Of a stretch of DNA of 64,000 nucleotides, positions 11,968 to 23,446 are shown in pieces; the first letter of the stretch is position 1, and the number at the start of each line of letters is the position of its first letter. The notes under the pieces are model-generated. The model saw nothing but the letters and a program-made list of their open reading frames with translations. It did no database searches and was not told the origin of the DNA. Source of the DNA: Mya arenaria (lineage: Eukaryota > Mollusca > Bivalvia > Myida > Myidae); the NCBI RefSeq assembly GCF_026914265.1, contig NC_069124.1, forward strand, positions 14,157,088-14,221,087. The letters are read 5' to 3'. The position numbers and the translations under genes are program-made.

Positions 11968-14900
11968 CTACAAAAATGAACTCAAAAAGTCAGTAATTAT
12001 ATATAATGTCAAACATCCAGATATTGAGATATAGCGCATCACCACTTTTAAATTGATGTTATAAAATAAAATAAATGTACCGTTGAGTTTGCAACGGGTC
12101 CAACTTCATGTCTTCTGTGCCTGCAATAGATGGCAATAACCGGAATACACTTCTTGCAATTTTAGTGTAAAATTTAAAAATGCATATACATTTTAATTTA
12201 TAGTGTAAAAATGAGCATCCGAAATCATATACCTTTGGATGTTAACACATTCGCGCGTTTGCGAAAACATAAAAGCAGCAGAACCACTATGAGGATGAAC
12301 ACAGCTGAGCCAAGCACACTAGAAGTCACTGTAAGCGCCGTACTCACGGGTTTTTCTTCTGAATACAAACGGAATACAATGATAACAAGCATAAGCTTAT
12401 TGCACAGTCACGTGATTTACTGATAATTAAGTGTGGTGTCTAACTGAAATTATACTATTTGGCTTACCACTAGAACGAGTCGTAAACCATACTGATAGCG
12501 GGTTCGAGCTTCCAGCACTGTTGGTGGCAATTAGTTTAACAGCGTAAGATGTATCAGAATTTAGTTCAGAAAGGGTGTAGAACATGTACTGATCGTCAAC
12601 ATCTTCCGGTGTATACAAGATTGATGTTGTAATATCAGCCGTCAATAGTTCAAGAAGATATGTCGGTCTTTCCCCTCCGTCGTCACCTGACTGCCAAAAC
12701 AATATTGCACTGTTCGAAGTTACACTGTCGTTTAAACAAAGGAACTTAAGTGGCGTATCAGGCTTATCTGCAACAAGAACATGAGTCAAAAGTGTAAACG
12801 AGCAATCAATTTGTGTTTTAGCGTAAGGTGCATTGCATGCTGGATTATTTAGAAATATACTGATATATATTAAATTTCAAAGAATCAAATCAAATTATCA
12901 TCAAGCTTTCTAAATGATCAAAGAACCTTTGAATTTTGATATAATAACTTTGCAATAATTAATATAACTAACCTGTGACTGGTTTTATTACTGTGAAAAG
13001 TTGAATGTACGGTTCGCTGATGCCATTGCCAGCTTCCACTTTGTACATTCCATAGTCCTTCAAGCTCACATACGGTATAACTAAGCTGGTGTTTAGACCA
13101 CGGGTTGCAGTGATCTGCACACCATCCATAGATTCAATGCTTCTCCAACCATGGTCACATTGGTTCTTTTTATACCAGTGAAATGTCGGAGTAGGATTGG
13201 CTAAAACTCCTAGATGCAGCAATGCTCTTTGCGTTCGTCCAACGACATAGTTAACTGTAGTCGACAAAGGAAGAATCGGCCTCGGGGAATCTGAAATATT
13301 TTGTTTAAGGATTTATATATTTTCAGTTTTGTGATAGGATATAGGAAACCTCGATCGCTTGTTTCAAATGTAGCAATCATGAAGTCTCTAAGTGAACTTC
13401 CAAATGTTCACTGCATGGCATCAATGTTTAGTTTTACGTGTATGTCGAAATACTTTGAAATAACGCACCGGTACATGTTCATTAAAGTAAGGATAGTATA
13501 CCTTATTATTAAAGGAAAAAGCCAACAACAGTATAGATGGGAATAGAGAGCTTTTATTAACTTACTAACTATAGCTCCAAACTACATATATTTGCGCGCA
13601 TGTCAAATGATAATGACATATCGACTGTTATAAGCGCGCAAACAAAAGTATGCACATATAATTATACATACAGTAATTATATGCATGAAATGTTACAAAT
13701 AAACAATGCATGAAAGAAAGAACCTTGTTGATAAATGTAATATAGACAAACTGTTAAAAATCGGATGGCCCAAAAACGTTTCCATAAGTTTAGCAGAATT
13801 TTTTTTGACAGAAATACATTAAAACTCATCATCTGTTGCATTGTTTTTAAAATAGGTTATACTTATATTATATCTTATATTATGTCCGTGATGTTTTACA
13901 GAAGCAAGACATGTATAAAGCTCAAAGATTCCTTCTCATTCTGTCGTGATTATTTTTTTGTGCATAAGCATTTGCCTACTTTCGTGTATAATTGAAAATG
14001 CGGTAGTATGTTTATGATCAAAATTTGTTAAATTGAAAGAGTGTTTTACAATGGTGTGTTAACTGAATATTGTTTAAACCAAACAAAGTCAGAAACACAA
14101 ATATCCTCCATTGCTTTATCAAATGGTTGTAATGCAAGTTTTGGGACTGTTTTCTATTTTTCATAGAGAAGCTACCTAAATAAAGGAACCAAGTGCGTGA
14201 TAGATGTTACTATCGGTAATGAACCCAGTTGAGCTAGTTAAAGTGAGTGGTGTCCGCGATAATGACATAAATCACGCAGTTCATTAATTATATATTTGCC
14301 ATAAGTTCATTAATTCTTTCGAGAACAGTTGACGCAAACAATACCTAGATAAACACGTTCCAATTTATTAAAATGCAATGAATCGCGATTCAAACATATC
14401 CGAATATGTTGCGTTCATCGGAAAATATTGGCAATTGCCGAAAGTCCGTTCATTTAAGGAACGAAAGTTAAGGGGTACATATATTCACTTTAAAGTAGCT
14501 ATCTGAATATTCCTTTATTTGATTTATACTTTAAAATGTGAATCAATTTTACTTACATTCAACTCCAATGTAGATTCTTTGTGAAGATATAACGTGTATT
14601 CCACCAACATTGCTGGCTGTGCAGTAGAGTGATATTCCGTTATCAAAAATACCCACTCTACCTTTAACCGTTGAAATGGTAGTAACTATGGTTCCGTTTT
14701 TCTCAGTTGTATGTGTTACTTCAGCAATGACGTCCTTGTCATCGTCTAAGAGATCATGGGTTTTAGAATCGTTTCGCCAAGAAATCACAGCCAGTGGTCT
14801 TGCTGGTGTTGTTCGACATTGCGCCTTATAGGTCGAGTTTTCATTAAGGGTAATATGTTGTGATGATGGCGGTTCAAAGGTCACAGAAGCAACAGGGACT

Positions 14901-15569
14901 GCGAAATTTAACATCAGCTTTACTAGCAGTACAGTATGTTCTTATATGCCGAAGGATCGTTACATTAGTGTTTAATTACCTGGCGGTTAATAAAAAATAG
15001 TTTATGGTCTAAACACTTTCGTATTTACGTTTATTCATTTTAAGGATCGCTATTACTACTCACCAGCAACATAAATTTCCGAAGTGTTGCTCTTATAATA
15101 AGATCCTCCGATTCTCATTTCACAGTCCCATCTCATTCCATGATATTCCTTCTTGACATGTTTCAGAACAACGCTAAACATGTTGTTGCCAAGACAGGTT
15201 GCATTGTAAAGGGTAGTGTTTGCCAGCGATTGGTATACTATGCATCCTGTGTCCAAGAGTCTCAAAATCCCTACCGAACCTCCATCTATTTTCCAAGTAC
15301 AAATTGTGACATTTTCGATTCCGTCGTATGAACAAATAAGTTGAAGATCGTTCCCAGCAATGACTCCTGCTCTTGGTGAAGGCTTTAATGTCGGAAAAAA
15401 TTGTCCTGTAACCGATTTGACTAATTTATTATGATATACGAATTAATACAATTTATACTAATTTCATATTAATACATGTATATCTAGATACAGAAGACGA
15501 AATACACTTACCATTGCATCGCATCAAAATTACAAACGTCACAAATCCTAAGTAAACGGATGTGTACAT
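11883..15569 (-). CDS. Ig-Ig-Ig-FN3 transmembrane receptor with ITAM-type tail (D1)
   Basis: Eight exons join in one open frame of 537 codons: 15512-15569 (signal peptide, MYTSVYLGFVTFVILMRCNG), 15064-15405, 14557-14898 and 12973-13290 (three Ig-like domains, with LICSYDG and YCTAS cysteine contexts), 12468-12767 (FN3, ending AGSSNPLSVWF), 12233-12358 (transmembrane), 12081-12120 and 11883-11967 (cytoplasmic). Junctions are GT-AG; phases are 1 up to the tail, then 2. The transmembrane segment runs GSAVFILIVVLLLLCF, followed by basic RKR. The tail holds EASYTDL and DNQYDTI with ten residues between the first Leu and the second Tyr. This fits the ITAM pattern D/E-x2-Y-x2-L/I, x6-12, Y-x2-L/I, which in vertebrate receptors recruits tandem-SH2 kinases such as Syk. 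Predicted role: cell-surface recognition and tyrosine-kinase signalling. The ligand is unknown. The domain order resembles adhesion or immune receptors; I assign no named orthologue. Confidence 0.8.
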
Positions 15570-15642
15570 GGCGAATTTAGTAAAGTGTCTGATAAAGTTG
15601 TTTAATGTGTGAATTCTTTCACAGACCACACAGCGAGCTTAG

Positions 15643-15650
15643 ATATATAA
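15643..15650 (-). promoter_or_regulatory. TATA-like box of D1
   Basis: The minus strand reads TTATATAT about 75-80 bases upstream of the D1 ATG. Confidence 0.35.
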
Positions 15651-17572
15651 CAAGGTAGACCAGTCTATCTTAATTGTTCTAGTACTAGTCAACAAATAAA
15701 CAATACGTTAGAAGTAATTTTACTCTGTACTCACGATAACCTTACTCTGTTTAAATAAAATATAATATATTCTATTTCAAAATTCCAAGTAAAAGAAACA
15801 CACAATATGGCACTCTTTTAAAAAAAAAAAGACTGACAAAGCACTATTAAAGATCAACTTCCACCTGGTTTCCCTTTATACATCATCTGATATAATCAAA
15901 TGTGTGGTTTTGAATAGAATATGATTTTGTTTATTTAAATCATAAGGAAGATATCTTAATGTTCACGTAAACTTGCTGTATAGGGAAGTTAATGATAGTA
16001 TGGCTCCAACCCTTCACAGTAGTTGTTGCATTTATTCATGGACAATGCCGTTATTGCAGTTTGAGACACCGTGACTCTGACAGTTATCAACATACATGAT
16101 TGGAATACTGTTGTTGTAGCTGTTGTTGTTGTTGTTTTTCATTATTTGGTTATGAACACATAAAAGTCGTAATGTAAACTTTTAACAAATTATAGATAAT
16201 GGTCTTATAGGCATCAACACTATTTACCTAATTGTGGCCTTTGTTTAAAAGAAGAAATAAACATCCATTCAGATTAATTGCGGTGTGCCTTTACTGGTGT
16301 TAGTAAGATATTTTATAGTAGCGGTGACCTCTGAGCAAAAATCGAAAGACGGTAGGTAATAGGCGAAAAAGCAAAATACTTAATGTTCACTGTCAGACAG
16401 GATTAGACACTTCTATTATGATTTCCTATACAGTTGCATGTAAAAAAACAACATTTTTTACCAAAAGTTATTTTCGAGCGAGTGCAGACTATGGGTCCAT
16501 CTCATAAACGAGCCTTTGACAAATATTTTCTAGAAAATTGAAATGAGTGCTAGGCGAGTATCAGAATCGAACTGAGTTATATCTTTCAAATTATTTTCAA
16601 AATATTGCGTTGCAATAAAACATTGCTGTTTCGAAAAACCTCTCGAGCGATATGCTCGTTGAAGAGATGACCCCAATGACAACCATACAACCATACATTC
16701 ACCAATGCATAACCTAGCCTACATTTAAATGGAGTGGGGAGGGTGGGTCAGATGATTCTCTCATAAAATTATATCAAAAATGATTCCTACCTTGCAGCAG
16801 TCAATGTTTATCTCTCCACCGGTGCCCGGTGCACACATAAATGCAGCAATGATATAAGGTTTAGAATTACTTCTTAGAATATATATAAAACAATCTTCAC
16901 AGTGTAATCATCATGTGACAATATGTCAACAGTTGACAACATCAGTGTGTAATAGAACAGTGAGAACAAATTGGACCGATTGTTGAGAACTGTGTCAAAG
17001 TTAATAACGTGATTAATGACATCATCGTTGTTAAATTTTAAACACGCATTTTTGAAAACAGACAAATACAGCCGAAACAGTTATCTCAAATCTTGTTAGA
17101 AATACAGCAGATCGCTCAAGTATCCATTAACATTCAAAGAAGTATATATTTGTATTAAACAACGATGACGATAATATTGGTCTATTGCGCGGTTAAGAAG
17201 TATGTTCTGAACGACTTAGATTATAACGCCTTGCATCGGAATTTCAAACCCAAATTATTTGTGTTTTAAAAAATCCAAAAATATATCTTGTAATTCCAAA
17301 CTAAAAACTATAATGCCAGAAATGTAAAAATGTTGATTTTTTCCCACATAAATATGCATATTGTACCGTCTATATATTCTAACCATTACTTAGTTTGAAA
17401 ATCCGGTGCCAGTGATTATAACGTGTTTTCAGCATGCAGGAAACGATAATGTGACGTCTTGTATGTTAAATTGTTAGACTGCATGTCTTAACGATTAAGT
17501 GTGATGAAAGCCGTTATGCGATTTCGTCAGCTGAATATGTAGGTTGTAATGTAAGTAATGGCTAGAGGATAA

Positions 17573-17758
17573 TTAGTAGAATCTTAGTGATAAAGAAGGG
17601 GCGGAGTATATTTTGCGTAAATCACTCAATACATTACAAACACAAACAAAATGAAACTCATCTATAGTATCACCACTGTTACATATGGTGCAATAGCGTT
17701 GATTTTGAGCAATTATATTGTTGCCATAACCCCAGTTACAATACGTAGCTGATGACAA
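17573..17758 (-). pseudogene. LINE C-terminal fragment
   Basis: The frame reads RYCTICNSGDTIDEFHFVC, then a VLSDLR segment. This matches the Cys/His motif typical of the C-terminal end of many non-LTR retrotransposon polyproteins (CxxC...DExHF...C). No reverse transcriptase remains next to it. Confidence 0.55.
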
Positions 17759-17951
17759 TTTAGTAAAAGGAATTCGATATTTTGAAGCAAACTTATTGTA
17801 TTATACCTATACATTGTATGCTTCTCATACGATTTTGGACGACTTCGGTCAAATCTAGTGTATGAACACTGACACGCTTTTGGCTGTGACGGTCGGAGAC
17901 AATCTTATGGTCAGGAAGTTAAATCTACAAAATGGTTCCACGACTTTTATA

Positions 17952-18026
17952 ATGAAACTCTATGATCACACAGTTTTAAACCTTTTATTTTAAAAGGCAG
18001 ACTGTGTGTGATGCTCATAGTTTCAA
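17952..18026. repeat. Imperfect hairpin repeat
   Basis: The arm TGAAACTCTATGATCACACAG near 17952 pairs imperfectly with CTGTGTGTGATGCTCATAG-TTTCA ending near 18026. Probably a short MITE remnant. Confidence 0.4.
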
Positions 18027-18167
18027 ACAATGATTGCATCGTATCTTTGAAAAGTTTTTGCATTAGGTGCTCTGAATTGTATTCCTCCGTCTGCATATAG
18101 AGTTGGGATCTCTAATTATTGAAGTACTTGGGGTTTACCTATAAACTTATTTAAACTTGTTTTATTA

Positions 18168-18990
18168 GGCCATTTGTTTTTATTAATTGGTTAACGGATA
18201 TTTTTGAAAAAATATTGGACGGGTGGTGTGAAAAAAAACGATTTCATACTCATACTATTTTTTTTACAATACATGTAGTTTTCATAGCATTTGTGGCGAA
18301 ACCCAAAACCTACATATGGATGACGTTTGAAATGCTTAGATTTCTATGCAACACAATGTCTGCAATGCCTCAATATTATAATAAATATTGATATTTTCAA
18401 ATGCTCACTTTGTCATTATAACACATATATTTGGCTTTACAGTCCATTGTTCTCAATTTCAAATTTAAATTATTGTAATCATTATATAAGCATTTTAGTC
18501 ACTTCCACTTTAAAATGATGTCACATTTAAAGTCAATATTTTTACAAACTTTCAGTTTTAGTGTCACTTTTTGTTGATGATTTTTGAATCACATCTTGAC
18601 TGCAAACGTTTTCCTATTTGCAACACTATTTCCACATGTCGACCTTACAATGAATATGCCTGTGTCTCCTCATTGCTGGGCACTACTTCATCTCAACAGA
18701 AAAAGCACACTGTAGCAAATTTCACTGACTCAATTATTTTTTAAATGGAGTAAGAAAATGTATGTAATAAAAATGATTTTATTTTCAGTAATGCATTCTT
18801 TGAAGTAAAGGTATTTCTCTGCAGCTTTAACAAAATTTAGGTTACCCAAGATGTTGATTACTTGAATAGTAGTCTCCATATATGTGTTTAACAATTAATG
18901 CCCCCTGGGACAAACACAGGACAATATAATTTATCAATAATATATGTGATTTGTTACCATTGATACAGACATCAGCCTTGATGTCAGTTA
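18168..18990 (+). mobile_element. Dispersed repeat, copy 1
   Basis: Segments near 18545-18700 and 18820-18985 recur as reverse complements near 50790-50910 and 49200-49420. The left end, TTAGGCC...ATTGGTTAACGGAT, also recurs in the same orientation at 48961. This suggests terminal inverted repeats and a non-autonomous DNA transposon. No coding sequence was seen. Confidence 0.5.
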
Positions 18991-20056
18991 TTTAGGATTG
19001 TTGGGATAAGAGTGAGGTTTGTGCACCTAAACTGGTTTAAACCCCAGTAAATTTACATTTTACTGACCGTCCCAAGGCGGTAACTAACAATCCTTGATTA
19101 ACATACCTATTTTTGTTATATTTAGTATGAATGCACTGTGCTGTTTGTGGAGTTTTGTGCTGTTCTTCCATGTTTCTTGCTTGTGATTTTTTGTTTTTGT
19201 GTTCTATGTCTATGGCGTTTACCCAGTGCCATTAAACCGGGTTTATGTTTAAACCTTTTGCTACTGAGCTTGTTTCTGTAGTTTTTCAACATAAGTATTC
19301 CTTTCTATGAAAAAGATGAAGACACCATGCATTATTTCAATATGCAGGAAACAGCTGCAGACACTAAAACTGTTAAAGACAGGGCTAACTAGGTTATGGA
19401 TTTATATGTCGGCCCTCGTCTGAGAGTGCTCATAACATTGCAATAAGTCGTGTTGTGTGGAACGAATGAGGACAAAAAATACAGATGTTCAGCCTGGAAT
19501 GAAAACAAGCAGCTAAGTTCTCAATAACAGTGTTGCAATAACAAATTGTCTAGCAGAATGCACATTAAATACGTCCGTGGATTGACGGCATTGCAAACAT
19601 TCAGCCAAAGTGAAGCCTTTGAAAATATCTTACTCAGTACTTAACTTACACTATTTTATATTGGAACTACATCTTTTAAGCACAGGGTATAATTAAATCA
19701 ACCCAACTCTTATTTATATACAGTGTGATATTAACAAATGATACCTCATGCGACTTCACTGATGACATTCACATTATAAATTTGTAACATTAAGTGATAT
19801 TACGATATTAAATTGTTTTATTAGAAAACAACAATTTGTGTATTTAAATTATATAAAAAAAACAATAAAGCCTTCAAATAAATCTGAAAACAGTCGCACT
19901 TTTGTTTACACTTTTTCCTTAATCGTTTATTGATAATATTCTTTGTTCTTCAGGAGTGTATTATTAACGGTGAACTAACAAACAGCTTCTGTAGATACAT
20001 GTCGTCTGATTCCACAGTATGGCATATACTCCGGTCATGCTGTAAACTGACCGTCA

Positions 20057-20786
20057 TCACATGGTGGTAGCAGCGTTGATTGAATCATACTGATTATCTT
20101 GCCCAGGAGCGGGTCGAGTAAGGTCCGTGTATGAGGCTTCTCTACAAAATGAACTCAAAAAGTCAGTACTTATATATAATGTCAAACATCCAGATATTCA
20201 GATATAGCGCATAACCACTTTTAAATAATGTTATAAAATAAAAGAAATGTACCGTTGAGTTTGCAACGGGTCCAACTTCAAGTCTTCTGTGCCTGCAATA
20301 GATGGCAATAGCCGGAATACACTGCTGGCAATTTTTAGTGCAAAATGTAGAAATGTTACAAAATTTTATTTATAGCGTAAAAATTAGCACTATTTCTTCT
20401 TATTCCTTTCTTAATAAGGAAGAGAAAAGTCATATACCTTTGGATGGTAAAACTTTCGCGCATTGTTTGCGAAAACATAGAAGCAGCAGAACCACTATGA
20501 GGATGAGCACAACTGAGCCAAGGACACTAGTAGTCACCGTCAGCGCAGTACACACGGGTCTGTCTTCTGAATACAAACGGAATACAATGATAACAAGCAT
20601 AAACTTATTGCACAGTCACGTGATTTACTGATAATTAAGTGTGGTGTCTAACTGAAATTATACTATTTGGCTTACCACTAGAACGAGTCGTAAACCATAC
20701 TGATAGCGGGTTCGAGCTTCCAGCACTGTTGGACGCAATTAGTTTAACAGCGTAAGATGTATCAGCATTTAGTTCAGAAAGGGTGT
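20057..20786 (-). pseudogene. 3' half of a D1 receptor paralogue, truncated in its FN3 exon
   Basis: Terminal exon 20057-20141, 40-bp exon 20253-20292, transmembrane exon 20438-20566 and partial FN3 exon 20676-20786 match D1 in order, phase and splice sites. All frames are open. The transmembrane exon is 129 bp, one codon longer than in D1. The tail keeps EASYTDL and QYDSI, so the ITAM geometry is preserved. Homology stops inside the FN3 exon, exactly where the palindromic element at 20787-21125 begins. No upstream Ig exons lie on its 5' side before unrelated EGF exons. It is either a truncated copy or the tail of a gene reorganised by insertions. Confidence 0.7.
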
Positions 20787-21125
20787 AAATATGGACGAGG
20801 GCATCAAACATGATTTTATACAACACAACAGAGCAAGGAATGCGTTACACGTACATGTGCGGGTATGTCGGGGAAGGTCGTCCTGTACATTTATTGTTCA
20901 ACTGTTTTATTTTCCACCGCTGTAGTGTTGTAACTGGACGTACGGAATGGGATGCACCCACAAGTGCTGGGCATATGAGATACTGTTTTCAGATATTGCT
21001 ACAGGGCGCCTCGATCTCATATGCCCAGCACTTGTGGGTGCATCCCATTCCGCACATGTACGTGTAACGCATTCCTTGCTCTGTTGTGTTGTATAAAATC
21101 ATGTTTGATGCCCTCGTCCATATTT
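20787..21125. mobile_element. Foldback element with perfect 112-nt arms and an asymmetric insert
   Basis: The right arm, 21014-21125, is by eye the exact reverse complement of 20787-20862 joined to 20946-20981. The left arm alone carries 83 extra bases (20863-20945) bounded by a CGG repeat. The central spacer is about 32 bases. It interrupts an FN3 exon. The perfect arms suggest recent formation or conversion between arms. Confidence 0.75.
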
Positions 21126-21305
21126 TCTATAGTACATGAACGGGTGGGGAATAGGCGTTGACCTTCCATTCACATTCGAGTGTTATGTTCAAATTTTGCT
21201 TCAACAGAAAACAGCAAACAGAACAATTAGAAAAAAAAATGAAAGCGGTATTCAAGAGGGGTAACTCTGAAGTTGGTTTTAGGTTCTTTAAGTTTTGAAT
21301 CTCAC

Positions 21306-22288
21306 CTAAAGTACAGGACGGTTCCTGGTAACCGGCGAACAAACATCCCTCTAAGCACGCGTCCGTCATAGGTCACTTCCGTAACAGATGCCAACTTGGC
21401 AGGTCTGTGTGCAGTTGTAGCCATGGAGACCGTTGGGACATGCTGATTTTTGAAGTAAGTGGTGTAAAGTTGGATAAACCCGTTTGCATTTAACGCTAGT
21501 ATATATATGGACGTGTCGTTGATGTAAACATACCTTTATTTTTATGGAAACGAAAGACAAAAAAGTTGTGCAACGTGCGCATGCCTTAAACTTGCTCTTA
21601 ATTAACGATAAGTGTGAATATTTTTCTGTGGTGTGCACTCCACAATCATTATTAAAATTCAACAATCAATACGTACCCTGGTTGCACATGGGTTTGTCTA
21701 AGGTGACGTATACACCGGGGTCACAGCCGACGTCACACAACTCGACAACAGCGTTACACGTGATGTTATCTCGACAGTCTCCGCACGCCTGTTTGCATTT
21801 TGCGCCCCATGTGTTGTGGTTACAGTCTGGAAAATGGTTTGAAAAAGTCAGACACAGTATTGTTTCCTAAGAAACGTTTACAGTTCAAAGCAACTTTAAT
21901 TCTATATGATACAATAAGTAAGAATTCATGTTTTGTTATCAATCAACAAAGAATCCTAGTTAAAATAGGTGTAGTAAATCGTGTCTTTAATCCCCTTACA
22001 AGACATTCAGAGACACTATTTTAAAAGATTCAATGAAACTTTTCTAAACCAAATGTTTTTAAAGTACTGATTATTATAAATTCATCAATTTGCATGAGTT
22101 GGTGACTTTCATACAGGTTTTTTTTCATCACGTGACATTACCTGTGGTGCAGTTGCCGCCCCTGTACCCCTGGGCACATCCGTTGGGGCAGACCCCTGTG
22201 ACCCGGTCACACGCCTCCCCGTCGTAACAGAAGCCGCACGTCAGACTACAGTCTTTACCCCCCCCCCCCCACAGCCCTTCCCGACATT
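21306..22288 (-). pseudogene. Three MEGF-type EGF exons, one frameshifted (possibly the 3' part of gene B)
   Basis: Exons 22142-22288 (147 bp), 21677-21826 (150 bp) and 21306-21442 (137 bp) each have AG acceptors, GT donors and phase-1 ends. The first two are open EGF-like modules (CSLTCGFCYDGEACDRVTGVC; CKQACGDCRDNITC). The third has the same cysteine pattern, but its length is not a multiple of three and the frame shifts by one base near 21370, after CYGSD. The first exon contains a run of 13 G that codes Trp-Gly-Gly-Gly-Gly. No signal peptide or terminus is visible. Their phase would let them follow the gene B exon at 36589-36729 across an intron holding the retrotransposon. This could be a broken gene or an assembly error. 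Confidence 0.6.
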
Positions 22289-23217
22289 CTGGAACAGAAA
22301 AATATATTCATGTTCTTGTTGGCAAACAGTTTTATTTTCAAATGATATAGGTTCAAAAAAAAAAATATTCTATGCTAGTGTGCATATGAATATGTTGTTT
22401 AAAACCCCTGAAAGCTTTAAACTGACGATTACTTTAATGTCATTCTCCTACGATGGCAATAACATTACCGTCTCCGTGGCCTAGTGGTGAAGCGTCCGCC
22501 TACGGAGCGGGAGGTCTAAAGAAATACATACATACATACATACATGCATACATACATACATACATACATTATAACGTAAAGCCTAATAAAAAAGCCCACC
22601 TAATCCCCTGTATCTGAACAAAGGTCTGTTGGTTTGTCGTTATCGGATTTGCGTTGCATTTTTTTTTGTTTTAGAATAGGACATTATAAAAAATGCTTTT
22701 TATGATGTTTTATCCATTATAGTAATTACAAAAACGCACATTTATAAACAGTAGTCTTAGGACGATTTATATTTTTACGGTTATACCTTAAAGGCATCAT
22801 TCAAACCGATCAGTATCTCAATTAACATTAAGTCTAAGAAAATACCATAAACGACACACCATCTCGAATGCGTTTATTTTTGATCATCTAAAATGGCTGA
22901 TTCTTAATTCTTCTCAAAAATCAAAGCACTTACAGTGCTGTAAGAACGGTATTCATTGTATGTTGGCGAGGCAAACCTCACAACGATCAGATAAAATGTG
23001 CTCTTCAGTGTGGAAAATAACTAGGGTGAATCCGCATGTTTGAACGTCATGTATATGCATTACAAAGCGACAAAATTAATCTCTGCTCATATATGTTTTA
23101 ATAGATTTAAACACCTAGGAATCAAACAAAATAAGTGTGTAGCCATAGTGCTGAGGAAGCCTGAAATGAAAGTTTACTTAGTTTTAAATTCTTAAACTAC
23201 TCCGTACGTTATCAGTT
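22289..23217. other. Non-coding stretch with a tRNA-like fragment and ATAC repeat
   Basis: At 22469-22515 the sequence resembles the 5' half of tRNA-Arg(ACG): A-box TGGCCTAGTGG, then an anticodon stem around CTACGGA. It lacks a T-arm and runs into (ATAC)n at about 22524-22568. I read it as a SINE head. Nothing else was recognised. Confidence 0.45.
22469..22568 (+). repeat. tRNA-Arg-derived SINE head and (ATAC)n
   Basis: A-box TGGCCTAGTGG and an anticodon loop with ACG, then (ATAC)n in place of the T-arm. Not a functional tRNA. Confidence 0.45.
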
Positions 23218-23390
23218 ATGGTTTTGTCGTTGCATTTGCAACTTGCAACGTGATATGTGTTAATGCTGGGAAATTTGCGGCCTCAACGGAGGAAACTGGC
23301 GTTCTGAAAGAAGTGTTCGAACGAATAGCTAATCTGGAGCATAAGATCAACAGTCAAGAGGCAAGCATAGGAGAACTTAATGTTATTTGA
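23218..23390 (+). pseudogene. Possible first exon of a secreted coiled-coil protein, frameshifted
   Basis: From ATG at 23218, one base is missing in the first codons (a T run). In the shifted frame the sequence gives a hydrophobic leader (VVAFATCNVICVNA), then a heptad-like helix (VLKEVFERIANLEHKI) and a stop at 23388-23390. Leader plus short coiled coil is common at the start of molluscan C1q-domain proteins, but no C1q domain is present. The retrotransposon begins 57 bases downstream. Family assignment is tentative. Confidence 0.35.
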
Positions 23391-23446
23391 TAAACTGATA
23401 GATGCGGCTGTGTTTGGATGATGTGTTTAAGGTATGTCCATAATAA

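Larger units (their letters stand above)
15651..20056. other. Intergenic region between D1 and the truncated receptor copy
   Basis: No intact gene. It holds a LINE fragment (17573-17758), a short hairpin (17952-18026), a dispersed repeat (about 18168-18990), and from about 19310 a diverged copy of the sequence found 3' of D1. Confidence 0.55.

Noticed and set aside
22469..22515. Possible tRNA-Arg gene
   Set aside because: The T-arm and 3' acceptor strand are missing; ATAC repeats follow.
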